This document shows positions 7,117 through 14,257 of a DNA stretch of 15,506 nt, in pieces (within the stretch, counting starts at the first letter, position 1; each line of letters begins with the position of its first letter). A program made the translations under genes and the position numbers. The notes under the pieces are model-generated. The model searched no databases, was not told where the DNA came from, and was given only the letters and a program-made list of their open reading frames with translations. The DNA is from JBHJGS01 sp050331575 (GTDB lineage Bacteria > Pseudomonadota > Alphaproteobacteria > Sphingomonadales > Rhodothalassiaceae), in assembly GCA_050331575.1 (NCBI GenBank), contig JBHJGS010000060.1, positions 1-15,506 of the forward strand. The letters are read 5' to 3'.

Positions 7117-8943
7117 GATCATCAGCATTTCGCCGAAGTCGGTCTGCTCATAGACGCCAATCAGATCCATCGCCATGGCATCGCTGGTGGCCAAACTGGT
7201 GATCGTCATGACACCGGTCGTCGTGGCGGTCGCCTCGGCGTCGTCATCGCGGTCCCGGCCACGGCCATTGCCGCCGCGATTCCCCGGTGCGTCCACCGCC
7301 AGGCCCGGCGCCTCGTCGCGGCCGCGACCCCGGCCCGGTGCCTCGTCGCGGCCGCCACCCCGGCCCGGATCGCGGTCGTCGGCATCCGCGGCGACGGTGG
7401 CTCCACCGGAGCTCACATTGGCGAAGAGGGTATAGCTTCCTTGCGACGAGCCCCAGCCGTCCGCACCCAGATAGTGGGTTCCGGAACTCGTGGCGGTATA
7501 GACGATCAGCGCATTGCGGCCGACCCCGCCATCGTCATTGCTGGCCACCAATTGGGCATTGGGATTGTACAGAAAAAGCTGCGGGTCAGACAGCGTGCCG
7601 TCACCGGTGGGCGAGCCGTTCAGCTCGAACACATAGGTTTGCCCGGCAACCAGATCGATGGTGAAGGCGTCTCGATCGCCGTTGGAGCCGATGGTGCCGG
7701 TGGCCGGGCTGCCCAATTCGACCACGCCGGGCGTGGCGGTGGAGAAGGGCAGGTCGGTGCCCGGCGCCTCGGAGACCGATTGCGGGCCGCCGCCGCCATC
7801 GCCTGGGCTGCCGCCGCCGCCGCTGAGCGCTTCAATGCCCTCCATCAGGGCGATGACGTCGACGCGGGAATAGCTCTGATTGGTATTGGCGACATTGTTA
7901 TTCTCGTCATCGCCGTCGAAAATCGTGTCAGCGGTGTCAAACAGGAGCAGTTCGAATTCCGCCACGCTTAAAGAGCGGCCGAGCACCTCATTGGCGTAAT
8001 CCTGCGCCAGCGCGACGATGCCGGCGATATGCGGAGCTGCCTGGCTGGTGCCATGCTGAGTGGCTAGGCCTCCGCCGACACCGGCATTGGTAATCGCAGC
8101 CCCCGGCGCGAAGATCACATCGTCGTCGCGTTGGCTGAACGGGGTGATGTGGTCTGGCCCGGTGGAAAAGGCCGTGGCGCCGCTGCCATAGCTGAAGGAG
8201 CCCAAATCGGCATCATAGACGGCACCGACGGCGAGCACATTGGGGTCGGCGGCTGGGGCGGCCACGCCCTTGTTGGGGTCAAAGGCGGAATAGCTGTTGC
8301 CCGCGGCACCAATCACCACCACGCCTTGATTGACCAAACTCTGAAACTCGTCGCCCAGATTGTACAGCGATTGCGGCGAGCCGTAATTGCCCGAGTCGCC
8401 GAGCGACATATTCACTGCAACCACATTGTAGGCGCTGCCATTGTTGACAATCCACTGCAGTGCCTGTTCCAGCCAGGAAAAGCTGCCGCTTCCGGAATTG
8501 CTGAGCACTTGCAGATGGATGATATTGGCTCTGGGCGCGACGCCGGGATAGGTGCCGTCCGACGAACCGACGATGCCGGACACATGCGTGCCATGGCCGT
8601 TCACGTCATCGGCCGTGCCGTCCCCGTCATTGGTGAAATCCGCGGAAAAGACGATCCTGTCAGAGACGCCGTCATTGTTGCTGTCAGGACCGAAGAAGGG
8701 GTGGTTGAGGTCAATGCCGGTGTCCAGCACCACCACCGTGTAACCGGCGCCGTCGATCCCGGCGAAGCGCGCATCCAGGCGGAACTCGTCCAGCCGAATG
8801 ATGGCGTCGGATTGCGCGGTGGAGGGGCGGAACCCGGCGTCGCCGGTGACGTCGATCGCAGCTGTGTGCAACGCGCTGTCGGATCCGGAAAAGTCGAACC
8901 GATCGGTGCCCGGATCAAAGTGAAAGAAGCTCTGATTTGGCAT
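7114..8943 (-). CDS. Subtilisin-like serine protease (peptidase family S8) with C-terminal PPC-like domain
   Basis: 609 residues from ATG 8943, chosen because GGGAG sits 6 nt upstream; the longer reading frame to 9015 lacks such a site. The subtilase triad is complete: Asp74 in VVVLDTGIDLNHP, His117 in NGHGTHVSG, Ser300 in HGTSQAAPH, with the oxyanion Asn in GAAGNS. An Asp/Asn-rich, possibly calcium-binding stretch (DSNNDGVSD) lies between Asp and His. After a Gly/Pro linker (about 405-425) comes a beta-rich domain (about 435-535) with DRDAFTIDL and YTLFANV phrases, like bacterial pre-peptidase C-terminal (PPC) domains. Next is an Arg/Gly/Asp-rich tail with a 10-residue repeat, then a final hydrophobic/acidic segment ending EMLMI. 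No Sec signal peptide is visible, so export by another route, for example type I secretion using the C-terminus, is possible but unproven. Monocistronic, divergent from the 9055 gene. Confidence 0.93.
   Translation of the reverse strand: MPNQSFFHFDPGTDRFDFSGSDSALHTAAIDVTGDAGFRPSTAQSDAIIRLDEFRLDARFAGIDGAGYTVVVLDTGIDLNHPFFGPDSNNDGVSDRIVFSADFTNDGDGTADDVNGHGTHVSGIVGSSDGTYPGVAPRANIIHLQVLSNSGSGSFSWLEQALQWIVNNGSAYNVVAVNMSLGDSGNYGSPQSLYNLGDEFQSLVNQGVVVIGAAGNSYSAFDPNKGVAAPAADPNVLAVGAVYDADLGSFSYGSGATAFSTGPDHITPFSQRDDDVIFAPGAAITNAGVGGGLATQHGTSQAAPHIAGIVALAQDYANEVLGRSLSVAEFELLLFDTADTIFDGDDENNNVANTNQSYSRVDVIALMEGIEALSGGGGSPGDGGGGPQSVSEAPGTDLPFSTATPGVVELGSPATGTIGSNGDRDAFTIDLVAGQTYVFELNGSPTGDGTLSDPQLFLYNPNAQLVASNDDGGVGRNALIVYTATSSGTHYLGADGWGSSQGSYTLFANVSSGGATVAADADDRDPGRGGGRDEAPGRGRGRDEAPGLAVDAPGNRGGNGRGRDRDDDAEATATTTGVMTITSLATSDAMAMDLIGVYEQTDFGEMLMI
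7302..7372 (-). repeat. Tandem 30-bp repeat encoding a Gly/Arg/Asp/Glu/Ala/Pro decapeptide in the S8 protease tail
   Basis: Two consecutive 30-bp units (7302-7331 and 7332-7361) differ at only two visible positions and are followed by a partial third. They encode GRGGGRDEAP then GRGRGRDEAP in the protease C-terminal tail. As in-frame coding repeats they are prone to length change. Confidence 0.75.
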
Positions 8944-9054
8944 GGGTATCTCCCATTTGACGATTGAGTTTTGTGAGGTTTTGCGTTGACAGGCCGCGCA
9001 CACTAACCTTTTCATTGAGTTAATAAGACGCTAAACCGATCAACCGGAGGAAGT
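8944..9054. promoter_or_regulatory. Divergent intergenic region between the S8 protease and the 9055 gene
   Basis: Both promoters must lie in these 111 bp, or within the flanking gene starts. A perfect TTGACA occurs at 8986-8991 on the plus strand, but no good -10 box lies at 16-18 bp. AT-rich TTAATAA at 9020-9026 could contribute to either direction. I cannot assign a promoter with confidence. Confidence 0.25.
8950..8954 (-). promoter_or_regulatory. Ribosome binding site setting the S8 protease start
   Basis: GGGAG on the minus strand, 6 nt before ATG 8943. It supports the 609-residue protein over the upstream in-frame ATG at 9015. Confidence 0.65.
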
Positions 9055-9372
9055 ATGGCACGCTTGGTCGGCCCTGTCACAAAAATCGTGATCGTGTTTT
9101 TGGTTTCTCTGGAAGCCTCATGTGGCGCAGTTCAGGATCAGAGCATGTCCGACTCAGAGCCGGCCCTGGCAGAGGGCGTTGTCGAGCACGGCGTGGAGTG
9201 CACCTTGGTGCGCGGCGACGACGGAAGCCTTTTTTCCTTCAGCGGTCCTCTGGCTGAGGAACTGCAGCCGGGCCAGCGGGTGCGGCTTTATGGGACACGC
9301 ACGGATATGAGCTTTTGCATGCAGGGCCAGCCGGTCGCGGTTACCCGGGTAGAGCCGTTGCAAGCGGGCTGA
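9055..9372 (+). CDS. Small exported protein of unknown function (possibly DUF5818-like)
   Basis: 105 residues, starting 4 nt after a good GGAGG. The N-terminus is a signal-like hydrophobic segment (TKIVIVFLVSLEASCG). The Cys could make it a lipoprotein, but the lipobox LEASC is poor because a Glu stands at -3, so a cleaved or anchored signal is equally possible. The rest (about 38-102) is a small beta-rich domain with GVECTLVRGDDGSLFSFSG, GQRVRLYG and SFCMQG. It has two cysteines and looks like an OB-type barrel; from memory it resembles the DUF5818 group, not verified. It is followed 73 bp later by phhB in the same direction, with no terminator evident between them. The function is unknown. 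Confidence 0.75.
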   Translation: MARLVGPVTKIVIVFLVSLEASCGAVQDQSMSDSEPALAEGVVEHGVECTLVRGDDGSLFSFSGPLAEELQPGQRVRLYGTRTDMSFCMQGQPVAVTRVEPLQAG

Positions 9373-9432
9373 TCCTGATCTTGAATGGGCCGGGGTGGCA
9401 CTGGTAAGCGACATCATAGCGCCGAACCGATT

Positions 9433-9437
9433 AGGAG
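9433..9437 (+). promoter_or_regulatory. Ribosome binding site setting the phhB GTG start
   Basis: AGGAG 8 nt before GTG 9446. The in-frame ATG at 9395 has no such site and would add 17 residues unlike the family. Confidence 0.6.
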
Positions 9438-9445
9438 CTGCAAGC

Positions 9446-9772
9446 GTGCCCGAAATTCCCGAGAATGTTGCCGAGTTGCGCCGCCGTGCCCTCAGCGATG
9501 CCGAGTGCGATGATGCGCTTCAGGCTCTGCAGGGCTGGGCGCGCGTGGCGGATCGTCCAGCCATTTCAAAGGCTTTCCGGTTCAAGACGTTCAATCAGGC
9601 CTTCGCCTTCATGACCCGGGCCGCCTTGTTCGCTGAGAAGCTTGATCATCATCCGGAATGGTTCAATGTCTATAACAAGGTCGAGGTCGCGCTGACGACA
9701 CATGACGCCGGCGGCATCACGCGCCTGGACCTTCTGACCGCAGAGGCTATGAACGAGTTTGCCGGCGGTTAG
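9446..9772 (+). CDS. phhB: Pterin-4a-carbinolamine dehydratase
   Basis: 108 residues from a GTG start, typical for the family. It dehydrates 4a-hydroxytetrahydrobiopterin, regenerating the pterin cofactor after aromatic amino acid hydroxylation. The signature is intact: FRFKTFNQAFAFMTRAALFAE, then KLDHHPEWFNVYNKVEVALTTHDAGGITRLD, with the His-His-Pro and the later His and Asp of the active site. No phenylalanine hydroxylase (phhA) is adjacent, so the enzyme may serve a hydroxylase elsewhere or a more general role. Its TAG overlaps the TAA of the convergent protease gene by 4 bp (9769-9772). Confidence 0.95.
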   Translation: MPEIPENVAELRRRALSDAECDDALQALQGWARVADRPAISKAFRFKTFNQAFAFMTRAALFAEKLDHHPEWFNVYNKVEVALTTHDAGGITRLDLLTAEAMNEFAGG

Positions 9773-10713
9773 GAGCCGTCGCACACCACCCGAACGGCTT
9801 CCGCCGGGCCCGGCTCGGCTGGCGCGTCAGCCAGCAGACCTTCTGCCTCGGCAAAGGCCATTAACCGTTGGATCGGGATGGCATAGCCGATCTCTTCGCC
9901 CAAATCGCCGGTGACGCGGAACCGTGCCGCGCGGTCGGCCTTGGCGATGACCATTCCCAATAGTCGACCGTCCGGGGTGAAGAGCGGTCCGCCAGAATTG
10001 CCGCCGCGCACCGAGACGCGCAGGGCGTAGACCTCGCCGATCTCGCCCAGAGGACCGCGCCCGGCAAGCACCCCGTCGCGGATCCGGGGCAGGATCCGCG
10101 GCAGCCCCTCCTCCGGGTAGCCGACCGCCTGAACCGCGAGGCCACGTCGGACCGGGCCGGAGAAAATCGGCGCAGGGGCCAGCGACAAATCGGCGCGTAA
10201 GACGGCCGCGTCCATGCCTGGCGCTGCCGCTGCAAGCCGTGCCGCCACGCCCTCGCCCTGGCTGGTTCGCAGCTCAAGGGTGCGGCAACCGGCCACCACA
10301 TGATACGCGGTCATGAAATGCCCTGCGGCACCGAGGGCGAACGCCGATCCAAAGCGCGTGCCCCGCGGCGCGCTCGGCCGCGGCGGCGCCGTCGCGCGGT
10401 TGATGCGATTGAGCCGTTGGGCCCGAGCCTGGGCTGCGTCGCGTTGGATCTGCTCGGCCTCAGCCTCAGAGATGATCCGGCCTTGGCACAGGTGCGGCAG
10501 CTTGGTCTGAACAATGCCGCGGGCCTCATCCAGGCACGGAACCGCCCCCTGATGCGGCGCCGGTGCGGCGCCTTCCTGCCCGCCGGCGGGTAAGACGGCG
10601 GTTGCCATGAGCGCGCCCATGCCCATCAGCGCGGCGAGCGAACGGCGCCATCGGGACAGATCAGGCTGCCGCATGGCAAGCGGGAACCCATTGGTTGATT
10701 GGCCGTTTACCAT
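9769..10713 (-). CDS. Secreted trypsin-like serine protease (family S1C, DegP-like catalytic domain without PDZ)
   Basis: 314 residues. After a basic N-terminus there is a signal sequence, about RRSLAALMGMGALMATAVLPAGG, so the product is expected in the periplasm or outside. ATG 10674 (MRQPD) is an alternative start that puts the basic residues nearer the hydrophobic core. A region of about 60 residues with two Cys and an Ala/Gln/Arg-rich helix precedes the protease domain. The trypsin-fold triad is His138 in TAYHVVAGC, Asp168 in GMDAAVL and Ser240 in GGNSGGPLF. YPEEGLPRIL and the final AIPIQRL segment also match S1C proteases. No PDZ domain follows, so it is not a full DegP. It overlaps phhB tail to tail by 4 bp. 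Confidence 0.88.
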   Translation of the reverse strand: MVNGQSTNGFPLAMRQPDLSRWRRSLAALMGMGALMATAVLPAGGQEGAAPAPHQGAVPCLDEARGIVQTKLPHLCQGRIISEAEAEQIQRDAAQARAQRLNRINRATAPPRPSAPRGTRFGSAFALGAAGHFMTAYHVVAGCRTLELRTSQGEGVAARLAAAAPGMDAAVLRADLSLAPAPIFSGPVRRGLAVQAVGYPEEGLPRILPRIRDGVLAGRGPLGEIGEVYALRVSVRGGNSGGPLFTPDGRLLGMVIAKADRAARFRVTGDLGEEIGYAIPIQRLMAFAEAEGLLADAPAEPGPAEAVRVVCDGS

Positions 10714-11273
10714 ACTGTTCTCGCGGCACCTGATGATCTTCGCCCCCTGGCTGCCAAAATTGATCCCGGATTATTTATGCCACTGTCCGGTTTAGGGCGG
10801 GAACCATCATATTTTTGCCCAATTTGGCCGACATCCAGACGGGGCTCGTACATAAAAATTAGGTAGCGGGCGCCGTTTCGTCCGGTCAGCTGCAGCCGCG
10901 CCTGACGGGTGAGAGTAAACCACAAACAACCAGGTGATGCGATGCGGATTCCAACCCAACTTATGTTCCGCTGCTGCTCTGTTCCAGTCCGCGGGAGGAA
11001 CCAGGGCCGTGCTCCAACGCATTTTAAGCGCGACACGCTCCTCCACGTCCGTCTTTAGGGTCCGAGACAGCGCTACGCTCATCGGACAACCGTTTCACCA
11101 CCTCTCTTTTCCATTGAGCAATGCCGCAGGCACCAGCACCGGCGCTTGAATAGTCTTGCCCCCGGCGCGGTTACTGATGTTAAGCGGCACTTAACAGGTG
11201 GCGTGTAGGCTCAAGCTTCTGCACCACTATTGAGATTTTTGCTCAAGCCCACACGGAACGAGAGGTATACAAA
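10714..11273. other. 560-bp intergenic region upstream of the acyltransferase operon
   Basis: This is the divergent gap between the S1C protease (-) and the acyltransferase (+). Several short frames exist on both strands, but none has a ribosome binding site plus protein-like composition. It must hold both promoters. The only sharp signal is the palindrome at 11178-11196. A directly repeated GCTCAAGC occurs at about 11209 and 11243, just before the acyltransferase ribosome binding site (GAGAGG, 8 nt before the ATG). A small RNA cannot be excluded. Confidence 0.5.
11178..11196. promoter_or_regulatory. Candidate operator: perfect 19-bp palindrome upstream of the acyltransferase operon
   Basis: TGTTAAG, 5-nt spacer CGGCA, CTTAACA: both 7-bp arms match perfectly. 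It is centred 87 bp before the acyltransferase ATG, a normal place for a dimeric helix-turn-helix regulator. No regulator gene is in the window, and no clear -10/-35 pair could be placed around it. Confidence 0.4.
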
Positions 11274-12071
11274 ATGGAATTGATTGATGTGTACAATTCG
11301 ATGTTCCAGGTAGTGCCTTGCGATAATCAAGAGCTGATCCGCCGGTGCCAGCGGATTCGCTATCAGGTTTACTGCGTTGAAACCGGGTTTTTGGAAGTGG
11401 CAGGGCCGCGACCGGTGGAGGTGGATGAGTTCGACCGCCATTCGGTGCACAGCCTGCTGGTCCACCGCGAGTCTGAGATGGACGCCGGAACCGTTCGGGT
11501 GATCCTCCCAGAGCCTGATCGGCCGGATTTCGGCTTTCCGGTCATGGGGCTGTCCGATGAGTATCGTCGCCTGGTGGAGGACCAAGTGGATTTGCGGGAC
11601 GCGGTCGAGGTCTCACGCTTCGCCATCTCCAAAGACTTCCGCAAGCGCGTCACCGACACATTGTATCCCGACACCAATCCAAACAGCGACGACCAGGCCA
11701 ATCAACGCCGTATTATCCCGACCATGACCTTGGGCTTGATGTATGCGGCAGTGCAGATGACCAGGGATGCCGGCTGCACGCACTGGCTGGCGGTGATGGA
11801 GCCGACCTTGATCCGGCTGCTGGACCGGTTCGGTCTGCGGTTCGAAAAGGCGGGCCCGCCGGTGGAGTATCACGGCAAGCGCCAGCCGGTGCACCGCAAT
11901 CTGGATGAGCTTTTGGCCGAGGTGAAGGAACGCCGGCCCGACGTGTGGAGCGTGATGACCGGGCAGCGGCTCAATGCCATCGGGCTGAAAGGCCTGCCGC
12001 CGCGTCGTGACACTGACCAGGTGGCGATGACGCCGCGGCCGGATTGGGCCGGTCTGCCGGTTACGGCTTGA
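11274..12071 (+). CDS. PEP-CTERM/exosortase-associated acyltransferase (LuxI-like GNAT fold)
   Basis: 265 residues, ATG 8 nt after GAGAGG. The N-terminal half has the conserved core of acyl-homoserine-lactone synthases: Arg29 in RIRYQVYCVETGF, Asp51 and Asp54 in VDEFDRHSVHSLLV, Arg75 in GTVRVILP, and Glu112/Arg115 in EVSRFAIS. The longer C-terminal half (about 150-240) has THWLAVMEPTLIRLLDRFGL and RPVEYHGKRQPV-like phrases typical of the family annotated as PEP-CTERM/exosortase system-associated acyltransferase (TIGR03694, from memory), not of true LuxI proteins of about 200 residues. By fold it should transfer an acyl group from acyl-ACP or acyl-CoA to an amine; the acceptor is unknown. First gene of a three-gene operon, 8 bp before the ThiF gene. 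The PEP-CTERM-like protein at the right edge supports the family call. Confidence 0.85.
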   Translation: MELIDVYNSMFQVVPCDNQELIRRCQRIRYQVYCVETGFLEVAGPRPVEVDEFDRHSVHSLLVHRESEMDAGTVRVILPEPDRPDFGFPVMGLSDEYRRLVEDQVDLRDAVEVSRFAISKDFRKRVTDTLYPDTNPNSDDQANQRRIIPTMTLGLMYAAVQMTRDAGCTHWLAVMEPTLIRLLDRFGLRFEKAGPPVEYHGKRQPVHRNLDELLAEVKERRPDVWSVMTGQRLNAIGLKGLPPRRDTDQVAMTPRPDWAGLPVTA

Positions 12072-12079
12072 GGCGCGCC

Positions 12080-12988
12080 ATGAGCCAGGTTTCACACGCC
12101 GTTCCGGCCGAGGCACAGCCCGCCGTCCGCGCCTTCGATTATAATGAGGCCTTTTCGCGCAATTGGGGCTGGGTCACCAAGGACGAGCAGCAGCTTTTGC
12201 GCCGCAAACATGCCGCGATCGCCGGTCTTGGCGGTGTCGGCGGCGGCCATTGCATCACTCTCGCCCGACTCGGGATTGGTCGCTTCTCCATCGCCGATCT
12301 GGATGATTTCGATATCGCCAACATGAATCGGCAGGATGGTGCTGCGATGTCCACCATGGGCCGGCCAAAGGCCCAGGTCATCGCCGAACGCATCCGCGAT
12401 ATCAATCCAGAGGCGGAGGTGCGCATCTTCGGCCAGGGCGTGCAGCCGGATACGGCCGAGGATTTCCTGCATGAGGTTGATCTGTTCGTGGACGGGCTGG
12501 ACTTCTTCGTCATGGACGTGCGCGAGCAGTTGCACGCGCTGGCCCGGGCCAAGGGCATTCCGGCAGTGATCGCCGGCCCGTTTGGCCCCAGCACGGGCTA
12601 TGGCACGATCATTCCCAGCGGCATGAGTTTTGAGGACTATTTCCGGCTGCAAGGCGAGCCGTTTCATCGCAAGCTGATCAAATTCATGGTCGGCTTGACA
12701 CCGATGGGGCTGAACAAGGACGCCTTGGTCGAGCCGGCGTCCCTCGATTTCAAGAATGGCAAGGCCCCGTCGCTTGGACTGGCCTGCGATCTGGCGCGCG
12801 CCGTCGTCGGCGTGGAGGCCTATAAGCTGTTCCTGGGCCGCGGCAAGCTGCGTCCCTTGCCCTGGTCGCAACAGTTCGATCCGTTCAAGGGCCAATTGCT
12901 CAGGAGCTGGATGCCCGGAGGCAATGCCAATCCGTGGCGCCGCTTCAAGATCGCCCAGATTGAAAAGCGCCTAACCGGCGGCCGCTGA
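12080..12988 (+). CDS. ThiF/MoeB-family E1-like adenylyltransferase, atypical
   Basis: 302 residues; ATG 12080 follows GAGG by 6 nt and lies 8 bp after the acyltransferase stop. The ATP-binding Rossmann signature of E1-like enzymes is intact: AGLGGVGGGH (glycine loop 49-54), ADLDDFDIANMNRQ (73-85, with the Asp, Asn, Arg and Gln of the family), Lys97 in GRPKA, and FVDGLDFF (Asp138/Asp141) matching the Mg-ATP region. Such enzymes adenylate a carboxylate, classically the C-terminal Gly of a ubiquitin-like protein such as ThiS or MoaD. Here the two CxxC zinc motifs of MoeB/ThiF are missing (the only cysteines are Cys58 and Cys236), and no ThiS/MoaD-like protein is nearby. A small-molecule or peptide carboxylate is therefore a plausible substrate. 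A molybdopterin or thiamine role is not supported by context. The C-terminal about 120 residues are specific to this subgroup. Confidence 0.85.
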   Translation: MSQVSHAVPAEAQPAVRAFDYNEAFSRNWGWVTKDEQQLLRRKHAAIAGLGGVGGGHCITLARLGIGRFSIADLDDFDIANMNRQDGAAMSTMGRPKAQVIAERIRDINPEAEVRIFGQGVQPDTAEDFLHEVDLFVDGLDFFVMDVREQLHALARAKGIPAVIAGPFGPSTGYGTIIPSGMSFEDYFRLQGEPFHRKLIKFMVGLTPMGLNKDALVEPASLDFKNGKAPSLGLACDLARAVVGVEAYKLFLGRGKLRPLPWSQQFDPFKGQLLRSWMPGGNANPWRRFKIAQIEKRLTGGR

Positions 12989-13024
12989 GGCGGCCGTGTC
13001 CCGTCGACCGTGAAGGATTAGGCC

Positions 13025-14146
13025 ATGAGCGAGCTTGCCGACCCCGCGGTGGCGCCGGCCGCCGCCGCGCAGGACCAAACCGACACCGGCGCGCTACGCC
13101 GGCTCTTGGAGCGCGCCCGCTGGGCACCCTCCGGCGACAATGAGCAGCCCTGGCGCTTTGAACTGCTGGGCGGGGACCGGATCCGTGTGCATGTGCAATA
13201 CACCCCCGGCACCAATATTTATGAATTTGCCGATGGCCGGCCGACCTGGATTGCCATCGGCTGCTTGTTGGAGAGCCTGCGTCTGGCGGCCAGCCAAGAG
13301 GGGCGCGGCTGCCGCTGGGAGGCGGTGGATCAAGACGCTCGGATCATCGAGGTGGATGTGTCGCGCGATGCCTCGGTGCGCCCCGATCCGCTGGCCGAGC
13401 AGATTGAGCGGCGCTCTGTCGACCGCCGCGCCTATCGCCGAACCGCGCTGACCTCGGAGCAGAAGGCGGCCATCGAAGCAGCGGCGGGCCCGGCTTTCCG
13501 GTTCCAGTGGTACGAAAGCGTCCAAGAGAAATTCGCGGCATCGCGATTGGCCGCGCGGGCCACGTGGATACGCTTGCGCATTCCAGAATGCCATCAGGTG
13601 CATGCCAAGGTGCTGCGCTTTGATGATGCCATGACACCGTTCGGCCTGCCGGTGCAGGCAACCGGCGTTAACGCGATGCTGCACCCGGCCCTGCGCTGGG
13701 CCACCAAGACCTGGCCGCGCAGCCGGCTGATGAACCGCTGGCTCGGTGGCGCCTTATTGGCTTCCGCTGAGATCGACTATTGGGCGGGCTTGAATGCCGC
13801 TGCGCACTTCGTCGCGCTGTGGCGAGCAGATCACGCGGACCGGCCGCGCACCGACTGGATCCTGGCCGGCATCGCCAAACAGCGGGTCTGGCTGACGATC
13901 ACCGCGCTGGGCCTGGCCTATCAGCCGGCCTGGGCGCCGGTGATCTTCAGCCATTGGGCGGAGACGCGCGATCATCGCTGGCAGCTGCCCGCGACCCAGG
14001 CGGAGGGGCAGGCGCTGTCCGCGGCCTTGCGCCGCGTCTATGCCGCCGGCCCGGATGATGTGGTCTTCTTGGGTCGCACCGGCCAACCCAAACGCCCGCT
14101 GACATCCCGCTCCACCCGCCTGCCCCTCGACCAGCTCATGGCCTGA
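13025..14146 (+). CDS. Nitroreductase-family FMN-dependent oxidoreductase (long, MoeY/Acg-like type)
   Basis: 373 residues, ATG after AAGGA with 7-nt spacing, 36 bp downstream of the ThiF gene. The N-terminal RARWAPSGDNEQPWRF is the FMN-binding signature of the nitroreductase fold. RPTWIAIGCLLESLRLAA and the later GIAKQRVWLTITALGLAYQ match the dimer-interface helices. The protein is much longer than classical nitroreductases (about 200 residues) because of a central insert (about 175-265) with GLPVQATGVN. It has no signal peptide or membrane segment. Nitroreductase-fold enzymes include azoline dehydrogenases such as McbC/SagB and unusual lidded forms such as mycobacterial Acg. A ThiF domain fused to a nitroreductase domain occurs in proteins called MoeY (from memory, mycobacterial Rv1355c), so this split pair is probably functionally linked. 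The substrate is unknown. Confidence 0.82.
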   Translation: MSELADPAVAPAAAAQDQTDTGALRRLLERARWAPSGDNEQPWRFELLGGDRIRVHVQYTPGTNIYEFADGRPTWIAIGCLLESLRLAASQEGRGCRWEAVDQDARIIEVDVSRDASVRPDPLAEQIERRSVDRRAYRRTALTSEQKAAIEAAAGPAFRFQWYESVQEKFAASRLAARATWIRLRIPECHQVHAKVLRFDDAMTPFGLPVQATGVNAMLHPALRWATKTWPRSRLMNRWLGGALLASAEIDYWAGLNAAAHFVALWRADHADRPRTDWILAGIAKQRVWLTITALGLAYQPAWAPVIFSHWAETRDHRWQLPATQAEGQALSAALRRVYAAGPDDVVFLGRTGQPKRPLTSRSTRLPLDQLMA

Positions 14147-14187
14147 ACTCGGCCAAAACCGGACCGAGATCACGGACCCCACCCCCC

Positions 14188-14257
14188 CCGCTCGCCCTGG
14201 CGTAGGCTAGGGCCTCTGGCTTGTGGGGGTGGTCGCTTCTTTCTAGGGGACGAGCGG
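14188..14257 (+). repeat. Cloverleaf repeat, copy A (degenerate)
   Basis: Outer arms CCGCTCG (14188-14194) and CGAGCGG (14251-14257) are perfect. The first hairpin GCCCTGG/CTAGGGC is kept with one G-T pair. The second and third hairpins have largely decayed and the unit is 6 bp shorter than the other copies. It begins 41 bp after the nitroreductase stop. Confidence 0.65.

Noticed and set aside
8986..9026. Promoter for the 9055 gene built from TTGACA at 8986 and TAATAA at 9021
   Set aside because: The spacing is 29 bp, far outside the 15-20 bp that a sigma-70 promoter tolerates.
10707..11082. Two overlapping minus-strand frames of 91 and 109 residues in the gap before the acyltransferase
   Set aside because: Neither has a ribosome binding site or protein-like composition, and they compete with each other over the same bases.
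11274..12071. True acyl-homoserine-lactone synthase (LuxI)
   Set aside because: The catalytic core matches, but the protein is about 60 residues too long, with a distinct C-terminal half, and no LuxR gene is nearby. The exosortase-associated acyltransferase family fits better.
12080..14146. Molybdopterin biosynthesis (MoeB/MoeY) as the function of the ThiF-nitroreductase pair
   Set aside because: No other molybdopterin genes are present, the zinc cysteines of MoeB are missing, and the MoeY name is historical and not functional evidence.
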